From contig JAGSPR010000467.1 of the NCBI GenBank assembly GCA_018262455.1, forward strand, positions 1 through 7,750: a DNA stretch of 7,750 nucleotides, in the 5' to 3' direction. The position numbers and the translations under genes were made by a program. Shown here in pieces: positions 1 to 5,816 of the stretch (the stretch's first letter is position 1; every line of letters begins with the position of its first letter). The stretch comes from Deltaproteobacteria bacterium (GTDB lineage Bacteria > Myxococcota > Polyangia > Haliangiales > Haliangiaceae). Below the pieces are notes generated by a model. That model was not told where the DNA came from, did not search any database, and saw only the letters and a list, made by a program, of their open reading frames with translations.

Positions 1-20
1 CGTGGTCGTGGTCGTGGTCT
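1..20 (-). repeat. GACCAC (Asp-His) tract in larC
   Basis: On the minus strand the last bases of the window repeat GACCAC three times, coding alternating Asp-His. It is the start of LarC's His-rich metal-binding segment and a hexanucleotide tract prone to length change; it continues past the edge. Confidence 0.7.
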
Positions 21-262
21 GCATGAACATGACGACCGCCCCCGGCGAGCTCGCCACCGGTGTCGACCTGGATATCGGTCGCGGCGATGCCGGACTTGAC
101 CACGCGCGAGATGATCAGCCGCTCGTGCCCGGCGCCGATCGCGTCGAGCGCCGCGTTGACAGCCTCGACCGGGACGCCGAGATCGATCAGCGCGCCCAGC
201 ATCATGTCGCCGGCGGCACCGCTCGCGCAGTCGATGTGGAGGTGCAGACCGCGCAAGCTCAT
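1..262 (-). CDS. larC: LarC, nickel insertion protein of nickel-pincer cofactor synthesis (N-terminal 87 codons; runs off the window)
   Basis: LarC (DUF111 family) inserts nickel into the dithiolated pyridinium mononucleotide in a CTP-dependent reaction, the last step in making the nickel-pincer nucleotide cofactor of lactate racemase and related enzymes; it is cytosolic. The frame opens at ATG 262-260 and stays open to base 2. Residues 9-31 include [13 protein letters not shown], the usual LarC opening (D-x-x-x-G-x-x-GDM-x-x-GAL-x-DLG-P). At residues 78-87 a His/Asp-rich run begins ([10 protein letters not shown]), as in the metal-binding His-rich segment common in LarC. The ATG overlaps the larB stop as ATGA, which fixes the start and implies translational coupling; no separate Shine-Dalgarno is visible. 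The remaining C-terminal part lies outside the window, so completeness cannot be judged. Confidence 0.88.
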   Translation of the reverse strand, partial: MSLRGLHLHIDCASGAAGDMMLGALIDLGVPVEAVNAALDAIGAGHERLIISRVVKSGIAATDIQVDTGGELAGGGRHVHADHDHDH

Positions 263-1059
263 GCTGCCAGCCGCGCGATCCGGACGGCCGCGACTGCCGC
301 GCCGACGCCATTGTCGATGTTGACCACCGTGATCCCCGGCGCGCACGAGGTCAGCATCGCGGCGAGCGCGACGAGCCCGTCCACCGACACGCCGTACCCG
401 ATGCTCGTCGGCACGGCGATCAGCGGACGATCGATCAGCCCGCCGAGCACCGACGGCAGCGCCGCCTCCATCCCGGCGACCGCGATCACGACCTGCGCGC
501 CGCGGATGTCATCGAGCCGCGCGAGCAGCCGATGCAGGCCGGCGACGCCGACGTCGTGGATCCGGATCACCGTGGCGCCAAGGAACTCGGCGACCAGCGC
601 GGCCTCCTCGGCGACCGCGAGATCGCTGGTTCCCGCACACACCACTGCGATCGAGGCCGCGCTCGGGCGCGGCGGCGGCGCGCCGAGCATCACGATGCGC
701 GCGAGCTCGTGAACGACGAGCTCGGGGATCGCCGCCCGGATCACCGCGGCCTTCGACGGCTCGACCCGCGTCGCGATCGCGCCGCCCGCGATCCGGGCGA
801 GCTCGCGGAGCGCGCCCGCGATCTGATCCGCGGTCTTGCTCGCCCCGTAGACGATCTCCGGCATGCCGGTGCGCAGCTCGCGATGGTGGTCGATCATCGT
901 CGAGCCCACGGCATGCGCGACCTCGGCGTACGGCAGCTCGCCTATCCGCCGAGCAGCCTCCTCGGCAGGCAGCGTGCCGGCGCGCACCTGGTCGAGCACG
1001 TCGAGCAGTTGCTGGCGATCCACGATCGGAGGTCTAACCCGATTTGCCGGGAGTTGCAC
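259..1059 (-). CDS. larB: LarB, NaAD carboxylase/hydrolase of nickel-pincer cofactor synthesis
   Basis: LarB carboxylates the pyridinium ring of nicotinic acid adenine dinucleotide and cleaves its phosphoanhydride, giving the dicarboxylated mononucleotide that LarE sulfurises and LarC metallates. The protein is 266 aa, near the family's usual 240-260. It has the small N-terminal region with D-H-H-R-x-L-R-T-G-x-P-E at about 57-68, then a PurE-like domain: C-A-G-T-S-D-L-x-V-A-E-E-A at 141-153, [11 protein letters not shown] at 169-179, A-G-M-E-x-A-L-P-S-V at 195-204, and P-T-S-x-G-Y-G at 217-223. Cys239 in T-S-C-A probably corresponds to the cysteine that forms the substrate adduct in characterised LarB, followed by V-V-N-I-D-N-G at 245-251. 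Start choice is uncertain: GTG 1059 lies 13 bases after the upstream stop, whereas GTG 1023 (giving M-D-R-Q-Q-L-L) better matches family N termini; neither has a clear ribosome site. The stop overlaps larC as ATGA. Confidence 0.93.
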   Translation of the reverse strand: MQLPANRVRPPIVDRQQLLDVLDQVRAGTLPAEEAARRIGELPYAEVAHAVGSTMIDHHRELRTGMPEIVYGASKTADQIAGALRELARIAGGAIATRVEPSKAAVIRAAIPELVVHELARIVMLGAPPPRPSAASIAVVCAGTSDLAVAEEAALVAEFLGATVIRIHDVGVAGLHRLLARLDDIRGAQVVIAVAGMEAALPSVLGGLIDRPLIAVPTSIGYGVSVDGLVALAAMLTSCAPGITVVNIDNGVGAAVAAVRIARLAA

Positions 1060-1072
1060 CGCACGGGCAGAC

Positions 1073-2326
1073 CTACTTCTTGCGCTTCGTGATGCGCACC
1101 GCCTCGATCGCCCGATCGGTCGCCGCGACCACTTCGATCACGATGCCAGCCAGCGCGAGGGTCTCGCCACGATCGGGAATCCGCCGAAACTTCTCGATCA
1201 GCAGGCCCGCGATGGTCTCGTAGTCCTCGCTCTCGGGAAGTCCGAGCTCGAGCTCGGAGTTGAGCCGAGCGACGCTGGTCCGGGCCTCGACGCGCCACAC
1301 GCCGGGGCGCTCCGCGCGGATCGGCGATGGCTCGGTGTCATACTCGTCGTCGATCTCGCCGACGATGATCTCGAGCAGGTCCTCGATCGTGCAGATCCCG
1401 ACCGCGCTGCCGTACTCGTTGACCACGATCGCAAGGTGCGCCTGCTCGGACTGCAGCTGCACGAGCAGATCACTGGCCTTCATCGTCTCGGGCACGTAGG
1501 TCGGCGCATGCGCGAGCGCGGCGACGGTGGCGGACTTCGCGTCCGGCTTGGTCGACGCTTGCAGGATGTCGAACACATGGACGATGCCGACCACGTCATC
1601 GACGCGCGACCGATAGATCGGCATGCGCGAGTGCTGCTTGTCGGCGATCTCGAGTGCAGCTTCGGCGATCGGGGCGTCCTCGGGCAGCGCGGTGAGCTCC
1701 GACAACGGCACCATGAGCTCGCCGACCTTGTACTCGGAGAGCTCGAACACGTTCGCGATCATCTCGCGCTCGTCGGGACCGATCTCGGGCTTGTCGGTCT
1801 CGGGCTCGCTCTCGATCAGCAACGCGAGCTCGTCGCGGGTGACGAACGCCTTCTTGCGATCGGTCCGGGTGATGCGGGTCACCAGCGCCGCGTAGCCGCC
1901 GACCACCGCGACGATCGGGCGCAACACGAACGACGCCAGCCGCAGCGGGTTGGCCACCGCATCGACGAGCCGGTCGGCGTGCGCCTGGACGATCGCCTTG
2001 GGGACCAGATGACCGACGACGAGCAGCGGCGGGATGGCGAACAGCGGAGCCCACAGTAGCGACTCGCCGCGCTCGGCGAGCTCGAGCCCGACCGCGAGCA
2101 CCGCGATCATCATCGCAAGGTTCGCGCCGACCAGCGTGGTGGCGAGCGTGACCTGAGGGACCGCGAGCATGCGCTCGGCGCGGGCTGCGCGCTGCTTGCC
2201 GCCGGCGGCCCGCTGGCGGAGTCGGTTCCGGTCGCACGCTGACAGCGCGACCTCCGAGCCCACGAAGAACGCCTCGGCCAGGACACAGCCGCCAAGCACG
2301 ATCCCCAGGGTCGAGGTGGTCATCAC
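1073..2326 (-). CDS. CNNM (DUF21)-CBS-CorC/HlyC membrane protein, putative divalent metal transporter
   Basis: Intact 417-aa member of the CorC/HlyC 'hemolysin-like' family, which includes Mg2+/Co2+ exporters of the inner membrane. Visible order: DUF21/CNNM membrane domain at about 1-155 with four hydrophobic segments (about 5-28, 58-82, 90-115, 128-150) and the signature G-S-E-V-A-L at 23-28; a charged linker at about 150-200; CBS1 at about 203-258 and CBS2 at about 266-326 (V-V-N-E-Y-G-x-x-V-G at 301-310, [11 protein letters not shown] at 315-325); and a CorC_HlyC C-terminal domain at about 338-415. An oddity is that the usual G-E-x-x-P-K motif reads G-H-L-V-P-K (105-110), with His for the conserved Glu. 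GTG 2326 is chosen because GGAGA (2340-2336) lies nine bases upstream; ATG 2323 is an alternative. GTG overlaps the stop of the CBS half upstream (GTGA). Tandem with a second, damaged CNNM gene, which suggests a paralogous pair. Transported ion cannot be read from sequence. Confidence 0.92.
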   Translation of the reverse strand: MMTTSTLGIVLGGCVLAEAFFVGSEVALSACDRNRLRQRAAGGKQRAARAERMLAVPQVTLATTLVGANLAMMIAVLAVGLELAERGESLLWAPLFAIPPLLVVGHLVPKAIVQAHADRLVDAVANPLRLASFVLRPIVAVVGGYAALVTRITRTDRKKAFVTRDELALLIESEPETDKPEIGPDEREMIANVFELSEYKVGELMVPLSELTALPEDAPIAEAALEIADKQHSRMPIYRSRVDDVVGIVHVFDILQASTKPDAKSATVAALAHAPTYVPETMKASDLLVQLQSEQAHLAIVVNEYGSAVGICTIEDLLEIIVGEIDDEYDTEPSPIRAERPGVWRVEARTSVARLNSELELGLPESEDYETIAGLLIEKFRRIPDRGETLALAGIVIEVVAATDRAIEAVRITKRKK

Positions 2327-2937
2327 GAGGGCTTGTCTCCATCGCGCGCCAGCTCGCTGACATCGATCGCCACGGGCGTCACCTCATCGACCGGATGGAG
2401 CGGACGCACGATCGGCCCTGAATCGTAATCCTGACGCGGCACCGGCCCGGTGTCGGGGCCCAGCCGAGGAACTGGACCCGTACTCTCACCTGGAGAGATC
2501 GGTGTGCCGGCCACCGGAGTCCGCGTACGCAGCCGGCCCGGCAGAATCGAGTCCTGGAGCTCGGCGCGTTCGTCGCGCAGCACGCCAAAGATCTGGGCGA
2601 GCAGATCGTCCATCGTGACGAGCCCGAGCACCTTGCCGTACTCGCTGACGACGATCGCCATGTGGACCTTCTTCTGCTTGAAGGTCAGGAACAGCCGCTT
2701 GACCGGCGTGGTGCGCGGCACGAACAGCGGCTCATGCAGCAGGTCGCCGAGGGGCCTCGACGCGAACTGGCCCGCGGCAACGCGCACCAGATCCTTGGCG
2801 TTGAGGATGCCGCGCACGTTGTCGAGCGACTTCTGGTAGATCGGGACGCGCGAGAAGCCTCGTGCCGCGAGCTCCTTGACGAGGCGCTGCATCGGCAAGT
2901 CGTACGACAGCGCGAAGATGCGCTCGCGCGGCGTCAT
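2323..2937 (-). CDS. CBS-pair half of the broken CNNM-CBS gene, with Pro/Gly-rich repeat tail
   Basis: 204 aa if started at ATG 2937, the Met of M-T-P-R-E-R. CBS1 spans about 2-55 (S-R-V-P-I-Y at 29-34, [10 protein letters not shown] at 41-50) and CBS2 about 66-120 ([19 protein letters not shown] at 95-113). CBS pairs of this family bind adenine nucleotides and control the membrane domain. There is no CorC_HlyC domain; instead a tail at about 130-204 carries three decapeptide repeats (153-182). The frame upstream of 2937 continues through [11 protein letters not shown], which belongs to the family but has no start codon, so an independent product would lose only that short helix. ATG 2937 overlaps the stop of the membrane half as ATGA. 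The stop overlaps GTG of the intact paralog. Confidence 0.72.
   Translation of the reverse strand: MTPRERIFALSYDLPMQRLVKELAARGFSRVPIYQKSLDNVRGILNAKDLVRVAAGQFASRPLGDLLHEPLFVPRTTPVKRLFLTFKQKKVHMAIVVSEYGKVLGLVTMDDLLAQIFGVLRDERAELQDSILPGRLRTRTPVAGTPISPGESTGPVPRLGPDTGPVPRQDYDSGPIVRPLHPVDEVTPVAIDVSELARDGDKPS
2336..2340 (-). promoter_or_regulatory. Shine-Dalgarno GGAGA for the intact CNNM-CBS-CorC gene
   Basis: GGAGA on the minus strand ends nine bases before GTG 2326 and twelve before ATG 2323. The spacing favours the GTG start. It lies inside the end of the preceding CBS coding region. Confidence 0.55.
2392..2481 (-). repeat. Three tandem decapeptide repeats in the CBS-half tail
   Basis: Residues 153-182 of the CBS half read as three ten-residue units beginning T-G-P-V-P-R, T-G-P-V-P-R and S-G-P-I-V-R. 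In the first two units all six shared codons differ, each only at the third base (for example ACG/ACC, CCA/CCG, GTT/GTG). The repeat is therefore preserved as protein rather than as recent DNA duplication. Confidence 0.75.
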
Positions 2938-3437
2938 GACCTGGCCGACGTTCTTGTCGTTGAACTCGAATAGTGGACGACGAGGCGCACCGGCGTCACG
3001 GCGAGCGCGAACAGCGACAGCGGCAGCGCGCACATCCGGGCCCACGCGAGGGGCACCTTCGCGGCGAGCGTCTTCGAGGTCACCTCCGAGATCAGCACGA
3101 CCAGCGGCAACGACACGCCGAGCGCGATGCCCGCGATCGCCCACGTCCGCTCGACGGAGTCGGGATCGAGCGGGAGGAACCGGATCACGACTGCGAGCGT
3201 GATCACGACGAGCAGCGAGTTGAACGCCTGGTTACCGATCAGCACGGTCGAGATCAGCCGCCGCGGCCGCTCGAGCATGCGCAGGATCCCGCGATCCGCG
3301 GCGTGGTTCGAGCTCGCGAGCTGCTCGCGATCGACCCGGCGCAGCGAGAACAGCGCCACCTCGGAGCCGGAGCAGAACGCCGAGAGCAGCACGCATGCCA
3401 TCGCCAGCGGGATCGCGATGGTCAGCTCGGAGCTCAT
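2934..3437 (-). CDS. DUF21/CNNM membrane half of the broken CNNM-CBS gene
   Basis: 167-aa reading frame whose first roughly 154 residues form a complete-looking DUF21 membrane domain: hydrophobic segments at about 5-28, 62-88, 99-118 and 135-154, the signature [12 protein letters not shown] at 21-32, and S-E-V-T-S-K-T-L-A at 117-125, which keeps the conserved Glu118 but has Ser for the usual Pro of the G-E-x-x-P-K motif. After residue 155 the sequence is out of frame and ends 12 residues later. ATG 3437 overlaps the kinase stop as ATGA, and a GAGG six bases upstream (3447-3444) supports it. If translated, the product would be a membrane domain without its regulatory CBS part, unless the separate CBS product binds it. 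Confidence 0.8.
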   Translation of the reverse strand: MSSELTIAIPLAMACVLLSAFCSGSEVALFSLRRVDREQLASSNHAADRGILRMLERPRRLISTVLIGNQAFNSLLVVITLAVVIRFLPLDPDSVERTWAIAGIALGVSLPLVVLISEVTSKTLAAKVPLAWARMCALPLSLFALAVTPVRLVVHYSSSTTRTSARS

Positions 3438-4585
3438 GCCAGACCTCGATCTGGCTCGCTCGCATCGACCGCCCGTACCGGGAAGGTCGCCACGAACGTC
3501 GAGCCCTGCCCCGGGGTGGTATCGACCCAGATCCGGCCGCCGTGCGCCTCGACGTAGGCCTTCGCGAGCGTCAGCCCGAGGCCGGTGCCGCCGAACTCCC
3601 TGGTCGACGACGAATCGACCTGGAAGAACGGCTCGAAGATCTTCGCGACCTGATCCCGCGAGATCCCGATACCGGAGTCGGTGACGACGAGCTGGATCGC
3701 GAGCGGGCTGTCATCCTCGGTGGGCCCCGGCGCGAGCGGGCCCGGACGGACGGCGATCGCGATGTTTCCGCGATCGGGGGTGAACTTGACGGCGTTCGAC
3801 AGCAGGTTCGACACGATCTGGCGGACCTTGCGGCGATCGCCGAACACCTCGGTCTCACCGCTGGCATCGAGCTTGATCGCGATGCCACGCCGCCCTGCCT
3901 GCGGGATGAAGGTGGCGACCTCGCTCGCGACCACGTCCGCGAGTGACAGCGAGCAGCGCTCGATCGCGAGCTGGCCGGATTCCAGCGTGGCGACGTCGAG
4001 GACGGCGGTGATGAGCCCGAGCAGGTGATCGGCCTTGCCAAGGATCGTGGTCAGGTAGTCACGCTGCTCCCCCGAGATCGGGCCTGCGAGTCCCTCTGCC
4101 ATCATCTCGGCGTAGCCGATGACGCTCGTCAGCGGCGTGCGCAGCTCGTGGGACATCGTCGCCAGGAAGTTCGACTTGAGCCGATCGAGCTCCTCGAGTC
4201 GCGACACCGCCCGCTGGAGCCGCTGGTTGTGCTCGGTCAGCTCGGCGAACGTGATGCGCATCGCCTCCTCGTGCGTCATCGCCGCGAGCTCGCGCGCGTG
4301 GGCATGGTGGACGAGCAGGCTGAGCGCCTCGCCGACGAGCTCGAGCGCCGCCTCCGCCCTCGGTCCGGTGGCGGCCAGCCGGGCGATCTGCTCGCCATCG
4401 TGCGCGACCGCGCGCTGGGGAGGTCCTGCGGCTTCCGACCCCGCCAACCGGGTGCCGCCGCGGTCGAAGATCGCGATCGAGCCACCGAGCGCGCGGGTGA
4501 TCGCAGCGATCAGCTCGTCGAGCTCGCTGGACGGCACCAGGCGAGTCAGCTCGATCGAATCGTCGAGCGCGCGGCCTCCATTCAC
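3434..4585 (-). CDS. Cytosolic sensor histidine kinase (HisKA + HATPase_c), orphan
   Basis: 383-aa kinase with no membrane segment. Residues about 10-100 form an unassigned sensory region, plausibly GAF- or PocR-like (S-S-E-L-D-E-L-I, then S-I-A-I-F-D-R-G-G-T-R-L-A-G at 36-49). A probable coiled coil follows at about 112-140 (heptad Leu in E-H-N-Q-R-L-Q-R-A-V-S-R-L-E-E-L). HisKA holds the H-box S-H-E-L-R-T-P-L with His146 as phosphoacceptor. The ATP-binding domain shows N-box Asn260/Asn264 (S-N-L-L-S-N-A-V-K-F-T-P), G1 D-S-G-I-G-I at 303-308, F-box F-E-P-F-F-Q at 317-322 and G2 G-G-T-G-L-G-L at 332-338, so it should be active. No response regulator lies in the window. GTG 4585 is chosen because it overlaps the GTPase stop (GTGA) and the only nearby ATG (4581) is out of frame. 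The stop overlaps the next start as ATGA. Its input and partner are unknown; the upstream GTPase is the obvious candidate. Confidence 0.93.
   Translation of the reverse strand: MNGGRALDDSIELTRLVPSSELDELIAAITRALGGSIAIFDRGGTRLAGSEAAGPPQRAVAHDGEQIARLAATGPRAEAALELVGEALSLLVHHAHARELAAMTHEEAMRITFAELTEHNQRLQRAVSRLEELDRLKSNFLATMSHELRTPLTSVIGYAEMMAEGLAGPISGEQRDYLTTILGKADHLLGLITAVLDVATLESGQLAIERCSLSLADVVASEVATFIPQAGRRGIAIKLDASGETEVFGDRRKVRQIVSNLLSNAVKFTPDRGNIAIAVRPGPLAPGPTEDDSPLAIQLVVTDSGIGISRDQVAKIFEPFFQVDSSSTREFGGTGLGLTLAKAYVEAHGGRIWVDTTPGQGSTFVATFPVRAVDASEPDRGLA
3438..3455 (-). promoter_or_regulatory. Hairpin with the Shine-Dalgarno in its loop, directly before the DUF21 start
   Basis: A perfect inverted repeat, GCCAGA / TCTGGC, with a six-base loop TCGAGG sits immediately before ATG 3437. 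The loop contains GAGG, six bases from the start codon. In mRNA this would be a six-base-pair stem presenting the ribosome site. It lies within the last codons of the kinase gene. A regulatory role is inferred; chance is possible. Confidence 0.35.
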
Positions 4586-5250
4586 CCAGGAATTCTATCA
4601 GGTTCCGTGACGCCGACATGCTCCGTGAGGGCGCTGCGAAAGCTTACGCTGTCGATACCGAGCCGCTCGGCGAGCTTCAGATCCCGGTCCAGAGAGTCCC
4701 ACGTGCGGCCAACGAGCTCGAAGAACGTCGTCACCACGCCGATGCCCTGCATGGCGCTGGCCTCCACGAGCTTGCGGTCGGGATCGCCGAACCGGTCGGC
4801 CTGGTCGAGCGTCACGGCACGAGGCAGGTCGCGCTTGTTGTACTGCACGACCACGGGGAGCCGTGACAGTCCGAGCGAGTCCAGGTTCCCCAGGAGGTTC
4901 TGCCACGACAGGCGGTTCGCGGCCGCCTGGTCGGGGTCCGAGTCGGCCACGAACACCACGCCGTCCGCGCCTGCCAGCACCACCTTGCGCGTCGCCTCGT
5001 GGACCGGCTGTCCCGGCACCGTGTAGACCTTGATGCGAAACGAGAAGTTCGAGGCCCGGAAGAAGATCGGCAGCAGATCGAAGAACAGCGTCCGATCATC
5101 ACGGGTGTCGAGCGTCATCAGCCGACCACGGTTCAGCTTGTCGACCGCGCCGTGCAGGGCACGCAGGTTGCTGGTCTTCCCCGACAGCGGAGGGCCGTAG
5201 TAGACGAGCTTCAGCGTCAGCTGCCGCTCCGTGAAATCTACCTGCGCCAC
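4582..5250 (-). CDS. MglA-family Ras-like small GTPase
   Basis: 222-aa cytosolic GTPase of the bacterial MglA group, which sets cell polarity and motility in myxobacteria; other members have unknown roles. P-loop G-P-P-L-S-G-K-T-S at 19-27; D-D-R-T-L-F-F-D at 51-58 with Arg53, equivalent to the catalytic arginine of MglA; T-V-P-G-Q at 77-81, the MglA-type switch II with Thr in place of Asp; A-D-G-V-V-F-V-A-D-S at 95-104; Q-Y-N-K-R-D-L-P at 136-143 (G4); and E-A-S-A-M at 163-167 (G5). Pro21 occupies the position of Ras Gly12 / MglA Gly21. About 25 residues extend past the usual 195-aa MglA end. GTG 5250 is chosen because homology begins just after it and it lies eight bases after the preceding stop; the open frame further upstream is not family-like. 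No roadblock/LC7 (MglB) gene adjoins it. Its stop overlaps the kinase start. Probably not the motility MglA itself. Confidence 0.92.
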   Translation of the reverse strand: MAQVDFTERQLTLKLVYYGPPLSGKTSNLRALHGAVDKLNRGRLMTLDTRDDRTLFFDLLPIFFRASNFSFRIKVYTVPGQPVHEATRKVVLAGADGVVFVADSDPDQAAANRLSWQNLLGNLDSLGLSRLPVVVQYNKRDLPRAVTLDQADRFGDPDRKLVEASAMQGIGVVTTFFELVGRTWDSLDRDLKLAERLGIDSVSFRSALTEHVGVTEPDRIPG

Positions 5251-5258
5251 GACGAATC

Positions 5259-5816
5259 TTAGCGCACTTCTGCCGGCTGGCGCGGCAACGGTTGGACCGG
5301 CTTGAGCTGCAAGCGCCCGGCCGGTGGTGCGGGACCGCGCGCGTCCTCCGCCTCGCTGGAGATCTGCTTCGTGTACATCAGCAGCGCCACCACCGCGACG
5401 ATGATCAGCAGGATGATCATCGCGGTGAGCAGCCCTGGCTTCCGGTCGGGCCGCCTCGTTTGTGTCGCGTAGAGCGTCACCTCGGCCGCCTTGCGAACGC
5501 GCTCGAGCTGGCGATCGCCGATCGGGTCGCCGGTACGGGTGCGATAGCGCGCCGCGGCCCACGCGTACGCATCGTGCTGCGCGACCAGCCGGATCACCTC
5601 GTCGTGCCGCGCGGGCTCGTCCCAGCCGGCAACCGCGCGGTCCCACGCGGCGATGAGCACGTCGGGCGCGCTCGCGTCCTGCGCTTGCGCGAACGCCGCC
5701 ATCCGAGCACCGCTGAGGCCGCATCTGGGGCACGCGGTCGACTCCCCACGCCGTGGCGTGTCGCACTTGGGACAGCTCGTGAGCTCGGCTACCGCCACTG
5801 GCTTGCAGCCTGTCAT
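5259..5816 (-). CDS. Zinc-ribbon protein with a single C-terminal membrane segment, function unknown
   Basis: 185-aa protein I do not recognise as a named family. An N-terminal zinc ribbon is seen as C15-P-K-C18 and C29-P-R-C32 (two CPxC knuckles). Residues about 40-120 look soluble, helical and Ala/Arg-rich. A strongly hydrophobic segment at about 129-148 (L-L-T-A-M-I-I-L-L-I-I-V-A-V-V-A-L-L) is followed by a 37-residue Pro-rich tail. The basic run before the segment (R-R-P-D-R-K-P) and the less basic start of the tail predict zinc ribbon inside, tail outside. ATG 5816 overlaps the stop of the M50 protease as ATGA; no separate ribosome site is seen, so coupling is likely. The GTPase starts eight bases after its stop. 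Position and topology make it a candidate substrate or partner of the protease, or a membrane anchor for the GTPase; both ideas are inference. Confidence 0.8.
   Translation of the reverse strand: MTGCKPVAVAELTSCPKCDTPRRGESTACPRCGLSGARMAAFAQAQDASAPDVLIAAWDRAVAGWDEPARHDEVIRLVAQHDAYAWAAARYRTRTGDPIGDRQLERVRKAAEVTLYATQTRRPDRKPGLLTAMIILLIIVAVVALLMYTKQISSEAEDARGPAPPAGRLQLKPVQPLPRQPAEVR

Larger units (their letters stand above)
2323..3437 (-). pseudogene. Broken CNNM (DUF21)-CBS protein gene: frameshift plus missing linker
   Basis: Read as one locus, this is a second CNNM-CBS protein whose two domains are in different frames. The membrane half follows its frame through V-T-P-V-R-L-V-V-H and then turns to nonsense ([12 protein letters not shown], stop at 2936-2934). 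The CBS half becomes good family sequence at [17 protein letters not shown] in the next frame, starting about base 2978. The break is near 2975-2980. In the intact paralog about 50 residues separate the equivalent points (around residues 143-192); here essentially none do, so a deletion of about 150 bases that is not a multiple of three is implied, not a single-base slip. It may be a real recent pseudogene, a split pair of proteins, or an assembly fault. Both halves otherwise keep family residues, so the event looks recent. Confidence 0.72.

Noticed and set aside
2..712. Plus-strand open frame of 236 codons at the window start
   Set aside because: It is antisense to larC and larB, which are both recognised with high confidence.
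863..2059. Long plus-strand open frame of 398 codons
   Set aside because: It lies antisense to larB and the intact CNNM gene, has Arg/Asp/His-rich composition typical of a shadow of GC-rich coding sequence, and shows no family motif.
2960..2990. Break in the CNNM gene as a single-base sequencing error or programmed frameshift
   Set aside because: Restoring the frame by one base would still leave about 50 linker residues missing compared with the paralog, and no slippery heptamer is seen at the junction.
3434..4585. Hybrid kinase with its own receiver domain
   Set aside because: The protein ends about 45 residues after the G2 box; there is no room for a receiver and no response regulator gene follows.
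4025..5026. Plus-strand open frame of 333 codons opposite the kinase and GTPase
   Set aside because: Both opposite-strand genes have complete motif sets; this frame is low-complexity Arg/Ser-rich and spans their junction.
5251..5766. Upstream extension of the GTPase frame as an N-terminal domain
   Set aside because: The extension is Arg-rich and out of frame with the real zinc-ribbon gene that covers it; GTPase homology begins right after GTG 5250.
4582..5816. The zinc-ribbon gene as an MglB/roadblock partner of the GTPase
   Set aside because: It has CPxC knuckles and a membrane span, not a roadblock/LC7 fold pattern.
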